Shown here in pieces: positions 1-21,463 of a stretch of 64,000 nucleotides of DNA. The DNA comes from Siniperca chuatsi (lineage: Eukaryota; Chordata; Actinopteri; Centrarchiformes; Sinipercidae): the NCBI RefSeq assembly GCF_020085105.1, contig NC_058063.1:22115566-22179565 (forward strand), given 5' to 3'. The notes beneath the pieces were generated by a model. That model was not told the DNA's origin. It did not search any database and was given only the letters and a program-made list of their open reading frames with translations. Made by a program: the position numbers and the translations under genes. How positions within the stretch are numbered: position 1 is the stretch's first letter; each line of letters starts with the position of its first letter.

Positions 1-266
1 CATTTCCTTGACAGTGATAAAAACAAAATGATAAAGTTGTCATTTGAAGTTAATAAGGCTGTTAGAAAAATTCTGTGATGTTTCACAGGTTTCATGTAGA
101 GAAACCTCTGTGTGCAAAAATGTGTGGTTTTGTACTTTTCTGTATCAGTTATAAGATTTAACAGACAACACGCTTACCTTCAAGAGTAGCTGTAGGAATC
201 GATAACTCATGTAGATGCTATAAACGTGTCTCTGTGATGTTTTGCTCTTTTCCTTTTTCTCTCCAG

Positions 267-3200
267 TGATGAATGTGTTATTCCTGTTGTGTGCACGTGC
301 ACAGAAACTTGGTAAGTACCAGTTAGTTGCACATTTCTAGTAATAAATGATTCAAAATTTTGAAGGATACATTATTTTTTGGAAAGAGTTTTAAAGAAAA
401 GAAGGAAGCAGCAAAATATCTTCTGTTGAGATTTTAGGTAACTGACCCTTTATGAATAATAGAAACAAATGAATGTTTGTTTAACAGGAATAACATTACC
501 TTCATCATTTTTCATGTAGATACATTTACTGGGTTTAAATTGGTTCTATTATTTTCAAACTATATTCCACTATTTTATACGGGATTTGAGAACAAATCTG
601 TTTATTTTTCTTTGTTTCAGATTCAGTGTCTCTTCGTGTAGTCCCAGACAGACTGCAGTTCTTTGAATATGACCAAGTAACGCTCATTTGTGAGGGGTTC
701 AGTGTCTCAACTGAATGGAAAACTGTACATAACTTCACAGTTGAAGTACCCTCATGTAGAGCTACAAGTGCGGTGACAAGTAAGTCTTCCTGCACCATTA
801 GTAATGTTTATCCAGACGAAAGTGGAGAGTACTGGTGTGAGACAGGAGAGGGGAAGAGAAGCAACAGCATCAACATCACTGTCACTGGTATGTTTGCATT
901 AAGACAACAAGGTTTTGTCATAAATTCATCATGAGTTCAATGTGAAATAAATATTAAACCCATGTTGATCAGCTGGTTCTGTGATCCTGGAGAGTCCTGT
1001 CCTTCCTGTGATGGATGAGGAAGCTGTGACTCTGCGCTGCAGAAACAAGATGGCCTCCAACCTCTCTGCTGATTTCTTTAAAGATGGCTACCTCATCAGG
1101 AGCAGCTCTACAGGAGAGATGACCATCCACAATGTTTCCAAGTCTGATGAAGGATTTTACAAGTGTAACATCTCTGGAGATGGAGAATCACCAGAGAGCT
1201 GGTTGGCTGTCAGAGGTGAGACATATCAGTGTTTCAAAATAAAATGCATACATACATGTGCTATAAATGACTTGAAGCACTTGTTGAATCTGTTTGTTGA
1301 TTCCGCTGTTAAACTATTGTCAGATTCCCAGCGTGCGAAGCTTCAATGGCTGATTGAAGTATCTGAAACAAGTGCATTGAACACGATCTTTTTAGAAGCT
1401 TTTATTTGAAGTTTTGTAACACTGATACTCATTACATGAGTATGAACAAGTCATAATGGACATTGAAATCTTAGGTTTAATCATTCTCTTAATACTTTCA
1501 GTTTTCAATCTTTTTAAATCATAGTTTAGACTTTCAAAATTTACTTTCAACCATTTCATGTCTCGTAAAGTAACAGCACAATCTAAGTTACAATTCTTTC
1601 TCTGAAGGTCCTAATAAGACCACCGCCTCCTATCCTACCCCATGGATCATTGTCACTGTTTTAATGCTGGTTCTGCTGTTGGTGGTGGGACTACTTCACC
1701 TTAACAAAGGTTACTGGCACAGAGGTACGGATACATTTCACAACTTTGGCGCTAGAGAATGCTGTATTTTGTGTTGATGCAGTTTGAGTGGCAGTCTCTT
1801 GTATTTTATATTGTTATGAAGGCCAGTTAGCCTTTTTATTCAACCCGACAACCCAGTTGTGCATCTGTTTATTCCACACTATGTTTTTACAACACACCAC
1901 AAAAGTGCACCTCCCCTTCTTGGAATCTCTGCAACTTAAGTGCTTTTACTCTACTACTGAAAATTGGTTGTGGCTTGGTCAACCTATCAAGGACTGAAGG
2001 AGTTAATCAACAACAATGTGGTCTCAAAGCAAGATAATGAACGTTTCACTAATAAGGTTTGGGGCAAAAACCAACAGAAATCAGTGTTGTCAAAGCCTAA
2101 GGATGTAAAGCATGCAACACAAATCTCAACCAGCTAAGACGTGTTTATAATGGGCATGCAAATGTTTGGTATTTTGGTTACAGTTTGGCACAGTAGGGGG
2201 ATTGTTACTGTAACCCAGCAGGACATTTTGGCAAACAAAACGTGAACAGTGCCTACTGTTCACAAAAATGTGTTCTGATTTTTTTTCTACCCCTTTATAA
2301 ATGAATCCATGCAATGTAATATTTGCTGTCACAAGATAAAGCACAACGAGTGTCCACCAGGAAGATGCTATATTTGTTGTATCATGTTTTAAATACTTTT
2401 AGCTTCTGTTCCTGGTTTTCTACTGATGCTGTTATTCTTCCGTACTGCAGTAGTGCTCTACCTGTCCACACTAACACCTGGATCAGGCTCCGCTGAGGAT
2501 CAAACAGGTGAGAACACAAACATGTATCAGCATATATTTGGCATCCTACGCAGGAATGTAAAGTAAGATGATTGCCCTGCCCTCCGTTATTAGGATCTTT
2601 GTTTATACAGCACTTTTAAAAGCCCAGGTTACAACGTGCTTTACACAAGGGAGCAAATTAAAATGAACAAATATAAAATCAAGTATAAAATCAAATCATC
2701 ATATCAGGGACCTCTTGAACTACAAAGTGAGATTGAAAAGCCTAAATCGAAAACTTCCTGTCTGATTTAATCATCAGGTTGGTGACTGTCATTTGTGGTG
2801 TGAAATGGGAGGACCCTGTCCTATTGTTCATTTTAAAACAAGCAACAATTTTGCCAAAAGGCATCATGATTTCCTGTTTGATTGCTCCAATGATGTTTAT
2901 TCAAAGATTTATTAGTGAGACAGATTCCTTACTTGTGTAAAGAAAAAGAAAATCACAAAGATTTGTCTGTCTGTCTTTGTCTATAGTATCTGCTATGTGA
3001 ACTGAAATACAGTTTTTTGTTCAGCCTCTGCAGTGTACAGGGCAGCTGATGCAGACAAAGCGATGTATGCTGTTGTGACAAAAAGCAGGAAGAAGAAAGG
3101 TACTTCGCCTGACAGTTATCTTTTCTTTAGTTTTACTTAACGTGCATTACTACCTCATGTCAAGTACAGACCACAGCAAGCGTTTGTTAGATGCAGGTGA

Positions 3201-6200
3201 CAATTTGAGCTTCCTGGACTCAAACCACAGAATAAAACCACAGAGAAAACAAAGCTGAAGGGCCTGTCAGAAATGTATGTAGAGTGGAGGTTATGAGTTG
3301 GCTTCATACAGCACAAAAAGGTTACCTTTGTAATATAACTTGAGACATGCATTCAATTCAAAGTTAAAGTTTCTGTATCATTCCATTTTTGGGTTGTCCG
3401 TCCGTCCCATTCTTGTGAATGCGATATCTCAGGAACGCCCGGAAGGAATTTCTTCAAATGTGGCACAAACGTCCACTTGGACACGAGCATGAACTGATTA
3501 GAATTTGGTGGTCAAAGGTCACTGTGAAATCAAAATGACCTTGACAAACACCTTTGTAGCCATAACTCAAGAATCGATGTGGTAATTATGACAAAATTTC
3601 ACACAGATATATAAGTGATTACACTTTTTACCCCAAAGGTCAACTTCACTGTGACTGTGTGACATCATATCACGTCACTGTGACATCATGTCCTGGACAT
3701 TGGCCATTATTCAACACCATAACTCAGGAACAGAAGGGGAGGTTGTGATGGTATTTCACAGCTGGTCGGACACTGAATAGGTGACACTTCTGACTCAAAG
3801 GTCAAAGGTCACTGTGACCTCTAAATAGGCTTTTAGCCATAATTTAAGAATGAATTCACACACACATGTTGACTGCGACGACACAACGAGGAAACAATAA
3901 CTAGCACAGTACGGGCTTTCCTCCATCACGTCCACTCTGCCTTTGACTTCTGCCTCATTCTGAATTTCGAGCGTCATCACTATCACATGACTGCACATGT
4001 GCACGTACATGTGTACCTGATTGGCCAATACATCTATGACAATCCTTCATTAATCAGTTCAACAAAGTATATTCACTGAAATCATACTATGTATCATCAA
4101 TGTAGTGATAACTTCCATTTAGCCAAAAAACACACTTTATACCTTTTTATTCAACTCTTTCCAAGTATTCACTACATAGATTATATGAGTCTGGGCGGAC
4201 ATGGATGTAAACTGGAACTTGACTGTTTGGCGGAGGCAAACAACTGTGGGGCGGTAATTCTAGTTTTCTTGAACTTTAAAAGGATTACTAATTTCCCTTG
4301 CATACTGTTCTCATACTCTTTTTTTGCTCAAACTTGGGGATGTTTAAGGTTTGAAAATATTGACATTATACTTCATAAGCCCATGATTCAAAGCCATAAC
4401 ACACCCATAAGTGATATTGCAGTCACGTAAAACATAGTCACAGTGTTGTGCAAGCTTCTTGGAAATTGTAGTGAGCTAAGCTGCCAGTTACTCTACATGA
4501 AATGAAGCTTCTCTACACTGAAGCTACCGCCCAGAGAAGTGTAGAAAGCTAAGCTTGCTACGGCCTGTGCCGTGACCTTAGAGCTTCTCTGTTGTCTTTG
4601 TCTGTCTGTTTCTCTCTGTGTTGTGGACGTGTTGTGGACGTGTTATGGACGTGGCGCTCCCTCTCTCCACGGGCTCCTGTCTTTCCACTAATCAAACACT
4701 GCAATATATCAACCCTGCTGTTTCCTTCCACTCATCCCCAGCTCATTGTTTTCAAGCCATGTGGTATTTCTGTGTTAGCATTCCAGTTACTTTGTTGCTT
4801 GTGTTTTTTGTGCTAACAGGATCACTGCCTGCCAGCCACACCTTCCACTGCATTTTTTTATTTTATTTTATTTTTTTACATTGAACCAACTGCATTCAAA
4901 GTCAATGCTATCTCAGTGATCAATAAAACTGTCAATAAGCTGTGCTCTCTGCTCTCACTGCTCCAAAACAAACCACGCTTAAAGTGAGTAGGCACATTTC
5001 CCAAAATGTCAAACTAGTCCTGATAGCATTCAAGGGAACAAACAGATATTCCAACTCAAACTTACAATGATCCAGAGCATCATCACTGATGATATCTTTA
5101 TCTTTATCAGCTGAAGGACACAATCTCTCTCCGTCAGATGAGGATGAGCTGTCATCTAGACCGCTTTACTACACCGTGGGCCCGGTTGACAGTCTGACAC
5201 AACTGGGTGAGACTCATTGACTAAAAAGCCATTTGAATGGTAACTGATGTTGGGATTAACCAACATCAGAGACACCACCAGTTTTGTAATAAAGTATATT
5301 TTGACAACGCACTGACATAATTCCATCTGTTTTCAAAGCTGAGTCAAGAGTATCGAGCATCGCAGCGATGTCAGTTCCCTCAGCAGGTACCAACCCACCT
5401 TTAACAGAGGATTCCTTCTACTCTATAATCCAGAAGGTAAGACTGAGGGCAATACTGGCTTTAATGCTGCATTCACGTCATATGGGATGGAAAGATTCCT
5501 ACATTAACGACATTAATATAGGAATCTATATTATTCCTATATTGATGTTCATGTCATTGGTGAACTCAGTGGTTATATGATTGCAAAATTGGCCATGTGA
5601 GGGTTAAAAAGTACTGTGCATTGACAATACACTTTACACTAGATATGAATTAGGGTTTAATCATATTAAATAAACTTTGGCTGACACAAGGCGGCCATGT
5701 TTGTTTGGTTTCCAGGCACTTTCGTGTTACAAACGTCAAGGGGATATGTTGGAGCTTGTGAATGCTATAGAATAACGTTGATATGACTTGAATACTGCAT
5801 TGATGTTTGATTCACCAGAACAGCAATTCCAACAGCAATTCCCCACACGTTTGTCACAACTTTGATTCTTGTGCTTTTCAAAATGAGAAGACTAGTGTTT
5901 CATATCAACAATGTTTCAGACCAGTTTGGGAATTGTCGTATGAAGTCAGTATTTCTAGATGTCATCTAAATGTAACCATGACTTAGGATTTTAAAACGAT
6001 TTTAAAAATTCATCAGTCACCCAATCATACTTACAGAAAGAAGTAATGCCCATTTGTTTTATGACAAAGTCTTGAGGCAAACAAAAAAACAGGCCGTTTG
6101 TAACTTAAAATATCTGCAATGCATTCTGTGTTTTTCTCCACCTTGACATACTTTCTTTGTATTTTAGATTATTTATATTTTGTTCTGTACATCCTATGTG

Positions 6201-6220
6201 TCTTACAGGTTGCTGAGTGA
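267..6220 (+). CDS. Fc-receptor-like Ig-superfamily receptor with ITIM tail (5' end outside window)
   Basis: Exons read from splice sites and a constant reading phase: 267-311, 621-887, 973-1215, 1608-1724, 2451-2507, 3025-3099, 5111-5206, 5339-5436, 6209-6220 (stop TGA 6218-6220). Exon 267-311 encodes a short leader-like piece ([14 protein letters not shown]); a first signal exon probably lies upstream of the window. Exons 2 and 3 each encode one Ig domain: the first with Cys in VTLICEG and YWCETG, the second with LRCRNK and FYKCNIS. Exon 4 encodes the membrane segment ([18 protein letters not shown]). The tail has tyrosines in AMYAVV, LYYTVG and SFYSII; only SFYSII fits the ITIM consensus S/I/V/L-x-Y-x-x-I/V/L. 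In Fc-receptor-like proteins such a motif recruits SH2 phosphatases. Family placement rests on two Ig domains plus phase-1 exon structure; another fish Ig receptor family is possible. Confidence 0.8.
2605..2700. repeat. Fragment of a dispersed fish repeat
   Basis: A stretch reading 'tatacagcacttttaaaa...acaacgtgctttacaca' resembles the 'tttatagagcacaaagttcaaagtgcttcaca' segment at 39338-39370, so it is a dispersed repeat lying in an intron of the receptor gene. Class not determined. Confidence 0.4.
3370..4260. repeat. Dispersed fish repeat in receptor intron
   Basis: The 2-kb intron between the tail exons at 3025 and 5111 holds a repeat with recurring phrases: 'ggtcaaaggtcactgtga' occurs at about 3510 and 3800, and 'cataactca(a/g)gaa' occurs at about 3560 and 3719. 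I recognise this as an unclassified high-copy teleost repeat. The exact ends are uncertain. The rest of the intron holds nothing I can name. Confidence 0.5.
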
Positions 6221-7800
6221 CAGCTGACTGAGGGAGGCGCTTTAAAAGACATGCTCGCAGTTTCACTCAGTGTACCGGAATAAGCAACCACATTATGAGT
6301 GCAAACAGGAAGTAACCCAGTTACTAAGTATTGTGATTGTGATTGAACAAGCTATATCTGGGAAAAGGTTTGCACTCTTTCAGCCCCATATCTGTTTACT
6401 GTATTACAAATACATAGTAATGTCTGTACAAATAATGTGGAAGAACGAATTTACCTCAGATGAGTGGTGTTATGTCATTACTTTGATGAACATGTTGATA
6501 AAAGTGGTACAGCTTGTGTGCATTCAGATAGTGCAACTGTCTGTACATTTATGAGAACAGTAAACAGTGTGTGTATTCACATTTAAGTATTTGTTGTGAG
6601 TACCTGTGGAGTTTAATGCATTTTAAAATGGACCAATTCGTCATGCAGCCTTCATCTGAGCTCTTCAGTACTAAAGCATCTGTGTCTATCAGTTTATTAT
6701 AGTCTAACAGTTAAACCAACTTGTTGTGTCTGCTTTGTCTGTTCACACGTGTGAAAACAGTTCACAGGAGTGGAGCTGCTGCAGCCTATAAATACACTCA
6801 CTGTGGTCAACTGCTAACTTGATGGTGGTGAAGCAGCAGCACTGAGTGTGTGGTATGATACGGTACATGTCTCGTAAAAGCACATCATAAAAGTCACTTA
6901 TGAGAAGACGAGGAGTAAATGTAACTGCTATCACAGTGTATGAAGGTCGGGTTCTACCCGTCAAAGTGCATATTTGTGTTTATTCTGTGATACAAAACAT
7001 TTTTTCTCAAGGTCGTTGTAATGTTGACCATGCTGACAGATCCTGCTTTAACAGAGTCTGTTCTTGCATTAATGAATGAGGGGTTTAAGCAGTGTGTGCC
7101 ATGATTAGGAGATGATTAATTTAGACATTTTAATGAGTGAAGCTGGGCAGTTGAAAAAAAGTGGCACGGTGAAATTCATTGGCGTGTCTTCATTAAATTT
7201 GTGAATAAAACAGAGCACCATAGTTGTTGAATTTGTTATGTATGGGACTTTTACGTCCAGGACCAGAGGCGCATCCCACTTCACAACTCTATAGCTTGCG
7301 AACTTATGGTTAACACGATAGCAAGCTGGGAACATGCTGTCTGAGTTTATTTGTTTCTTTCTATTTTTTCTGTGCTGTGCCATTTACCTAAAGACCACCC
7401 TTTAAAACTGCTGTGTGAACACCAAAACACATGCTGGCCAAAGTGAAAGCGTTTCTCAGAAGCATTAGAGGTGACACACCTTCATTTCGCAAACACTGGA
7501 AATTTGACACGGAGTGAATGACAAGCATGTGGTTAGAAAATCCAAGATGAAATCATGCTTTGTTTATTTTCTCCTTTCAGTTCGTTTGAAGCAGGGTTCC
7601 CATGAGAGATGACACACAGCCTTGTTGATGATGTTAAGTTGTAGTTTTTTCTGATCATAAGACCTGACCGGCTGTTCTTGATCACCTGATTCTGAGGTTT
7701 TGATGAATAATGCATACCAGAACCAAACCCTGATTTAAAAAAAGAGGAAGTGATGCCGTTTGCAGTCAAGCCAGTCAGATGAGATAAAATGCCGGCAGAA
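6221..7800. other. Receptor 3' UTR and intergenic DNA
   Basis: No coding exon, RNA gene or repeat with clear ends is visible. The first part should be 3' UTR of the receptor gene. The last 200-400 bases (from about 7400) align loosely with the upstream region of LAAO copy 2 (19430-19840), including 'tgaacaccaaaa(c/t)aca' and 'cataagacctga', so they belong to the LAAO duplication unit. Confidence 0.5.
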
Positions 7801-7808
7801 AATGAAAG

Positions 7809-7816
7809 TATATAAG
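7809..7816 (+). promoter_or_regulatory. TATA box of LAAO copy 1
   Basis: TATATAAG lies about 50 bases before a 5' UTR splice donor (exon end about 7866, CAAAGG/GTAAGA). The equivalent TATAAG occurs at 19845 before copy 2, with flanking 'cataagacctga' in both promoters, which supports a real core promoter. Confidence 0.6.
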
Positions 7817-8272
7817 AGGCCACGAACACACTAACAGCAGATTTAGACATTTAAGCTCCTCAAAGGGTAAGAATATGCCATTTTATTTAATATTTTTCTT
7901 AGACTGTCATTCAAATTTCACTTTTGAATGTATAAGCAGAAAAAACTTTATATATGAATTAATGAACAAATAAAAATAGAACACGAATAAAAATATGACT
8001 AAATGTCATAATGTTACCAAAGAGTAGGTGCAAATAGCAACATAAACAATTAAGTTAAAAGAAAAAATATATATTTAAAATCCAAAAAATTTAACAGCAA
8101 AAATGTGTAAATTTAAAGAAATTTACAGAATGTGTAAAATCCGAGAGACAACTGAGAGAGTTTTGTCAGGACTTACGGGGTTGAAACACACACGTCTATA
8201 CTGTATTTTTCTCTTCGTCTTCCTCCTCTTCATGTCACCAAAGAGGGAAAGAAGACACACTTAGTAACTGAG

Positions 8273-17550
<9,278 letters not shown>

Positions 17551-17640
17551 GGTCCGAAGAATTGAGTCTAAGCAACTGAATATTATGGTATTAATATAAA
17601 TTAATTATATTTTGAATGCCACTTTCATACAATATTAATC

Positions 17641-17646
17641 AATAAA
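17641..17646 (+). terminator. Poly(A) signal of LAAO copy 1
   Basis: AATAAA 91 bases after the stop codon, the first canonical signal downstream. Confidence 0.6.
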
Positions 17647-17984
17647 ACCTGTTTGTATTGTACAATATAATCAATAACAATAATAGAGTCAGCATTTAAC
17701 CTAACATGTACGTCTTTAGACTGTAGGAGGACACCGGAGCCCAAAAGGGCCCAACCAGCCGGTGGATTAGAACCCAGTACCTGCTTGCTGTAAAGTGAAA
17801 GTTAATTTATAAAAATATTTTCTTCTTGCCTTGGTCTTGGTCCCCCAGGTATGTTTGTTTGTCACATCTCTCAGAATTTTGTGGCTGTGACCTTCGACTC
17901 CTACCTTACCTCACAGAAATAAAACTAAAAAACTGCACGTCTACACTTATTTATTTTACTTATCTGTATATATATTTTAATAGC

Positions 17985-18080
17985 ACAATTATTCTGTTGA
18001 TGTACGTGTTTTTATTTCACACCTGCTTTGGCAGTGTAAGCGTCTGTTTCCCATGCCAATAAAGCTCCATTGAATTGAAT
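17985..18080 (+). mobile_element. 3' tail of an L2-like LINE
   Basis: The stretch ends 'ccaataaagctccattgaattgaataaaa', a tail form common to fish L2-type LINE copies. Only a short 3' remnant is recognisable. Confidence 0.5.
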
Positions 18081-18439
18081 AAAATTACAACCACAACAAA
18101 TGGCTTCCACTGACAAATGGATGCTTTATTTTGGTGAGTTGAGTGCTTGTGAATAGCAAGAGACAAATGCAGTATGTCACATAAGTTTCAGGTTTACTTC
18201 CTTTCTTATGATTGAAGCACCCATCAAATTCCAAATGTGTTCACTTCAACTGATTTTGAAGTGGGTGTTAAGTAACCCTACAAAACGTGGGTATTGTTAC
18301 AATAATATTTTTCATATATTGAAAGGTTTAAGGTTGCTTTGGTCAAGTTTTCCTTGTAGTGGCAGAAGCTAGATCTTTCAACCCTTTAGCCATTCCTTTT
18401 AGCTATCTATTTCAACTGTTTATGCATTACTTTTTGGTA

Positions 18440-18530
18440 ATTATTTCAGCTGTTTATCCTCTCTTAGCTTACTATTTAAATAATTTATCCCTTTTTAGCT
18501 AGCTATCTCAACTCCTCTGCTAGCACTCCA
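18440..18530. repeat. Short degenerate tandem repeat
   Basis: Imperfect units of 'cttttagct(a)atctatttcaactgttta' recur about three to four times from about 18390. Class unknown. Confidence 0.5.
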
Positions 18531-18834
18531 CATGGTAACACGTACCTTTAAAGTGTTATAATTGATTTAGGTTGGAGGAAGGGTGTACTGTGCAGTCAGC
18601 CTGCAGAAGGTACAACTGCACCTGTTTAGGAACTGTACTAAACTATAGGATTGGGTGATATGATGACATATACAGTGAGACGATATAAATTTGTCCCCAT
18701 CAGGCATTTTGCCAAACTGTTTAAACCCCATGACTAGTATCTATGGGTGTATAAGGCCATTGTAGGTGATGCAAATCAATGAGAAGGAAGCAGGACTGAT
18801 TTATGGCAATACTGGATTTATATACAGTGGTGTG

Positions 18835-19154
18835 AAAAAGTGTTTTACCCCCCTTCCCTCCACAAAACCTTTTGTTTTGAAGAAGAACAAAATGACGACT
18901 TTGGAGTGGCCGAGTCAAGGCCTTAAGTTTAGGGGGCAATCACTATTTCACACAGGGCCATATAAGTTTGGATTTTGTTTCCCCTTAATAATAACAACCT
19001 TCATTTAAAAACTGCATTTTGTATTTACTTGTGTTATCTTTGACTAATATTTAAATTTGTTTGATTAAATTTGATGATCTGAAACATTTAAGTGTGACAA
19101 ACATGCAAAAAAATAAGAAATCAGGAAGGGGGCAAACACTTTTTCACACCACTG
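18835..19154. mobile_element. Mariner/Tc1-type MITE
   Basis: Inverted ends CAGTGGTGTGAAAAAGTGTT and AACACTTTTTCACACCACTG flanked by TA on both sides, 320 bp. No coding capacity. I recognise this as a widespread fish MITE; the TA target site fits the Tc1/mariner superfamily. Confidence 0.88.
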
Positions 19155-19844
19155 TATGATTTTTGGATCAGTGTGATGAAACACCTTGACTTGTCAGGTA
19201 TTTCATCGGCTGGAATAGCCAAAAACTTCCATATTAGCATATATTATCCATTAACAGTTTCTCAATATAAAAATCTATATTTCCAAACAAAACAACATCC
19301 TTCATGCAGACAATCTTCATGTACAATCAGTGGACATTGGGTGATCTTGACTACAGCCTTGGTTTTAAGCATTTACCAAAGAAAATCCTAGTCCTCCAAG
19401 AGTTGACTAAGAAATCTACAATATGGAGATTAAAATGTGTTGTATGAACACCAAAATACACTGTGGTGGAGCTCATTTTTAAAGTGTTTTTCTTACTTCC
19501 TTAAAACCTAACCCAGATGAAGATATCATACCTTCACGTGTCACACACTGAAAACGTGACTGACAAACGTGATCGTTAGCAGATTCAGTCTAATGTAAAT
19601 ATTTGTTGTATTCCCTCATTGCAGTTGCATTTTTGGCAAGGTTCCCATAAGATAATGCACAGCCTCCTAGACGATGAGGAATACTTTTTTTTTCTTATCA
19701 TAAGACCTGAGCATTTATGGTAGATCAGGTCATTGCAAGAGCTACTTATTAATGAAACTGAAAACCAGACATAGAGGATGTCATCCCCCTTGTGGTCAGG
19801 TGAGCTGGCTGAGAATAAAATTCCAGCATTGAGGCAAAGTACGG

Positions 19845-19850
19845 TATAAG
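19845..19850 (+). promoter_or_regulatory. TATA box of LAAO copy 2
   Basis: TATAAG about 65 bases before the 5' UTR donor (exon end 19913, CAAAAG/GTAGGA). Position and flanks correspond to the copy 1 promoter at 7809. Confidence 0.6.
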
Positions 19851-20357
19851 AAAGCTATGCTTTCACATCAGCAAGCTGTAGTATCCGATTTTGTCGATCA
19901 AGTTCCTCAAAAGGTAGGAATCAGCCATTTCATCCGGTATAAATATAATTAAAATCTCACTATGAATATATCAGCATAAGAAATTGTTAATTTTTCCTTT
20001 TACTTCTTATATGAGGGGTTAATTTAAGAACAATGGACGAAACAGTGACTACTAATAGAGAAAGAAAAAAAAGATTAATGTTTTTATATTGATTTAAACT
20101 GTTCACATTGAAACATGTGAGTACAAAATATTTATAACAAAGAAAATATATAAAATAGCATCAGAGACAAAGTGAGACCAAAATAATTAATGTAAAACGA
20201 AAATATACTTAAAATCAAAAACTGCAATAGTAAATATCTGAATAAAAACACAGATTAACACAATTTAAACAATATAATGGTTGTGTAAAATGTATCGCAA
20301 TTTATATTAGTAAGTGTTGTTAATAGGTGTACAGAAAGTATAAATATTGTATTGTAA

Positions 20358-20922
20358 AATAGACCCTATGTCGTATGGGGCGCAGTATGAGGACCCAAAT
20401 GCAGACAACCAGGAAGCGGTATGTGGATGAGGTAGCCGGATGACTACAGTATTTATAGGGGTGATCCAGCTTACAGGCAGGTAGGCAGATACAGGTCCGG
20501 GTACAGGAAAATGGGGTACCAGCTGTCAGTGGGGGAAACAAGGAAGTGAGTCCAATGAAGCTAAATATATCCAATAGGGAGCAGGCAAAGTTCAAAGTCC
20601 ACAATCCAGACACGTTCCAAGGGTGACATAGACTAATTCCAGACGAACTTTAACAGAAACAACTGCCTGGCTGCTTGAAAAATGGCACAAAGAACTATGC
20701 ACAGGCCAGGGACACACATGACAGGACTACAATGCTCCAACAATGAACAAAGGAAAAGACCTGGACTAAATACCCTAATGGAGGTGAGACAACGAGACAC
20801 AGGTGCAAACAATCAAGGAGGGGCCAACAATCAAAACTGGAGGGGAAGCAAAACCACAAGACACACAAGGGGAGGAACACACTACAAAATAAAACAGAAA
20901 ATGACAAAATCTCAAACTATAA
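20358..20922 (-). mobile_element. LTR-like repeat, copy A (inverted relative to copy B)
   Basis: The reverse complement aligns over nearly its whole length with 24711-25355. Read on the minus strand it has 'ggtatttagtcc' (TATA-like) and a strand-specific T/C-rich composition, as in a solo LTR. It lies in LAAO copy 2 intron 1. No internal retroelement genes are next to it. Confidence 0.6.
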
Positions 20923-21310
20923 CACCCTACTAATAATACAGATTTAGCTTTTTGATGTGATTCTTATTAACCATTGAAAATTTTTCATTGAACTATTCCA
21001 CTTTTCACTGAATCATAAGCTAAATGCACAAAAACCTAATGTAAAAGATAACATCCTGTAATGGTCTGAGAGGCAATTCTGTTATATTTATATAGCTTCA
21101 ATTCATAACAGAAGTAATCTCATTGCACTTTTCCTATAGAGCAGGTCTAGACCGTACTCTTTCTAATATTATTTACAGAGACCCAACAAATCCCACCATG
21201 AGCAAGCATTTGGTGACAGTGGCAAGGAAAAACTTTAACCTTTAAGAGGCAGAAACCTCGAGCAGAACCAGACTCAATGGTGGGCGGTGCATGTTTTGAG
21301 GTTTTGAGGT

Positions 21311-21313
<3 letters not shown>

Positions 21314-21374
<61 letters not shown>
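21314..21374. repeat. (GA)30 microsatellite
   Basis: Uninterrupted GA run ending 60 bases before the exon 2 acceptor of LAAO copy 2 (21434). Copy 1 has no such run at the equivalent place (before 8243). Confidence 0.97.
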
Positions 21375-21377
<3 letters not shown>

Positions 21378-21463
21378 AAACATTTTGTCTCCTTTCTGCT
21401 TCTGTCTCTCTTCCTCGTCCTCATTCTACCAAAGACGAAAAGAAGACAAGCTTTCAAACTGAG

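Larger units (their letters stand above)
18090..19390. other. LAAO 3' flank resembling the end of the trim2 3' UTR
   Basis: 18090-18165 matches 43920-43978 ('acaaatggct', 'atgctttatttt', 'gttgagtg', 'tgtgaata' in the same order). 19290-19345 matches 46290-46340 ('cagacaatc', 'atgtacaa', 'agtggaca/aatggaca'). The order is preserved, so this looks like a decayed copy of the region 3' of trim2, interrupted by a MITE. No gene is seen here. Confidence 0.5.

Noticed and set aside
4440..4570. Imperfect hairpin of 'gaagcttctctacact' and 'agtgtagaaagct'
   Set aside because: Too short and imperfect to call an RNA gene or transposon.
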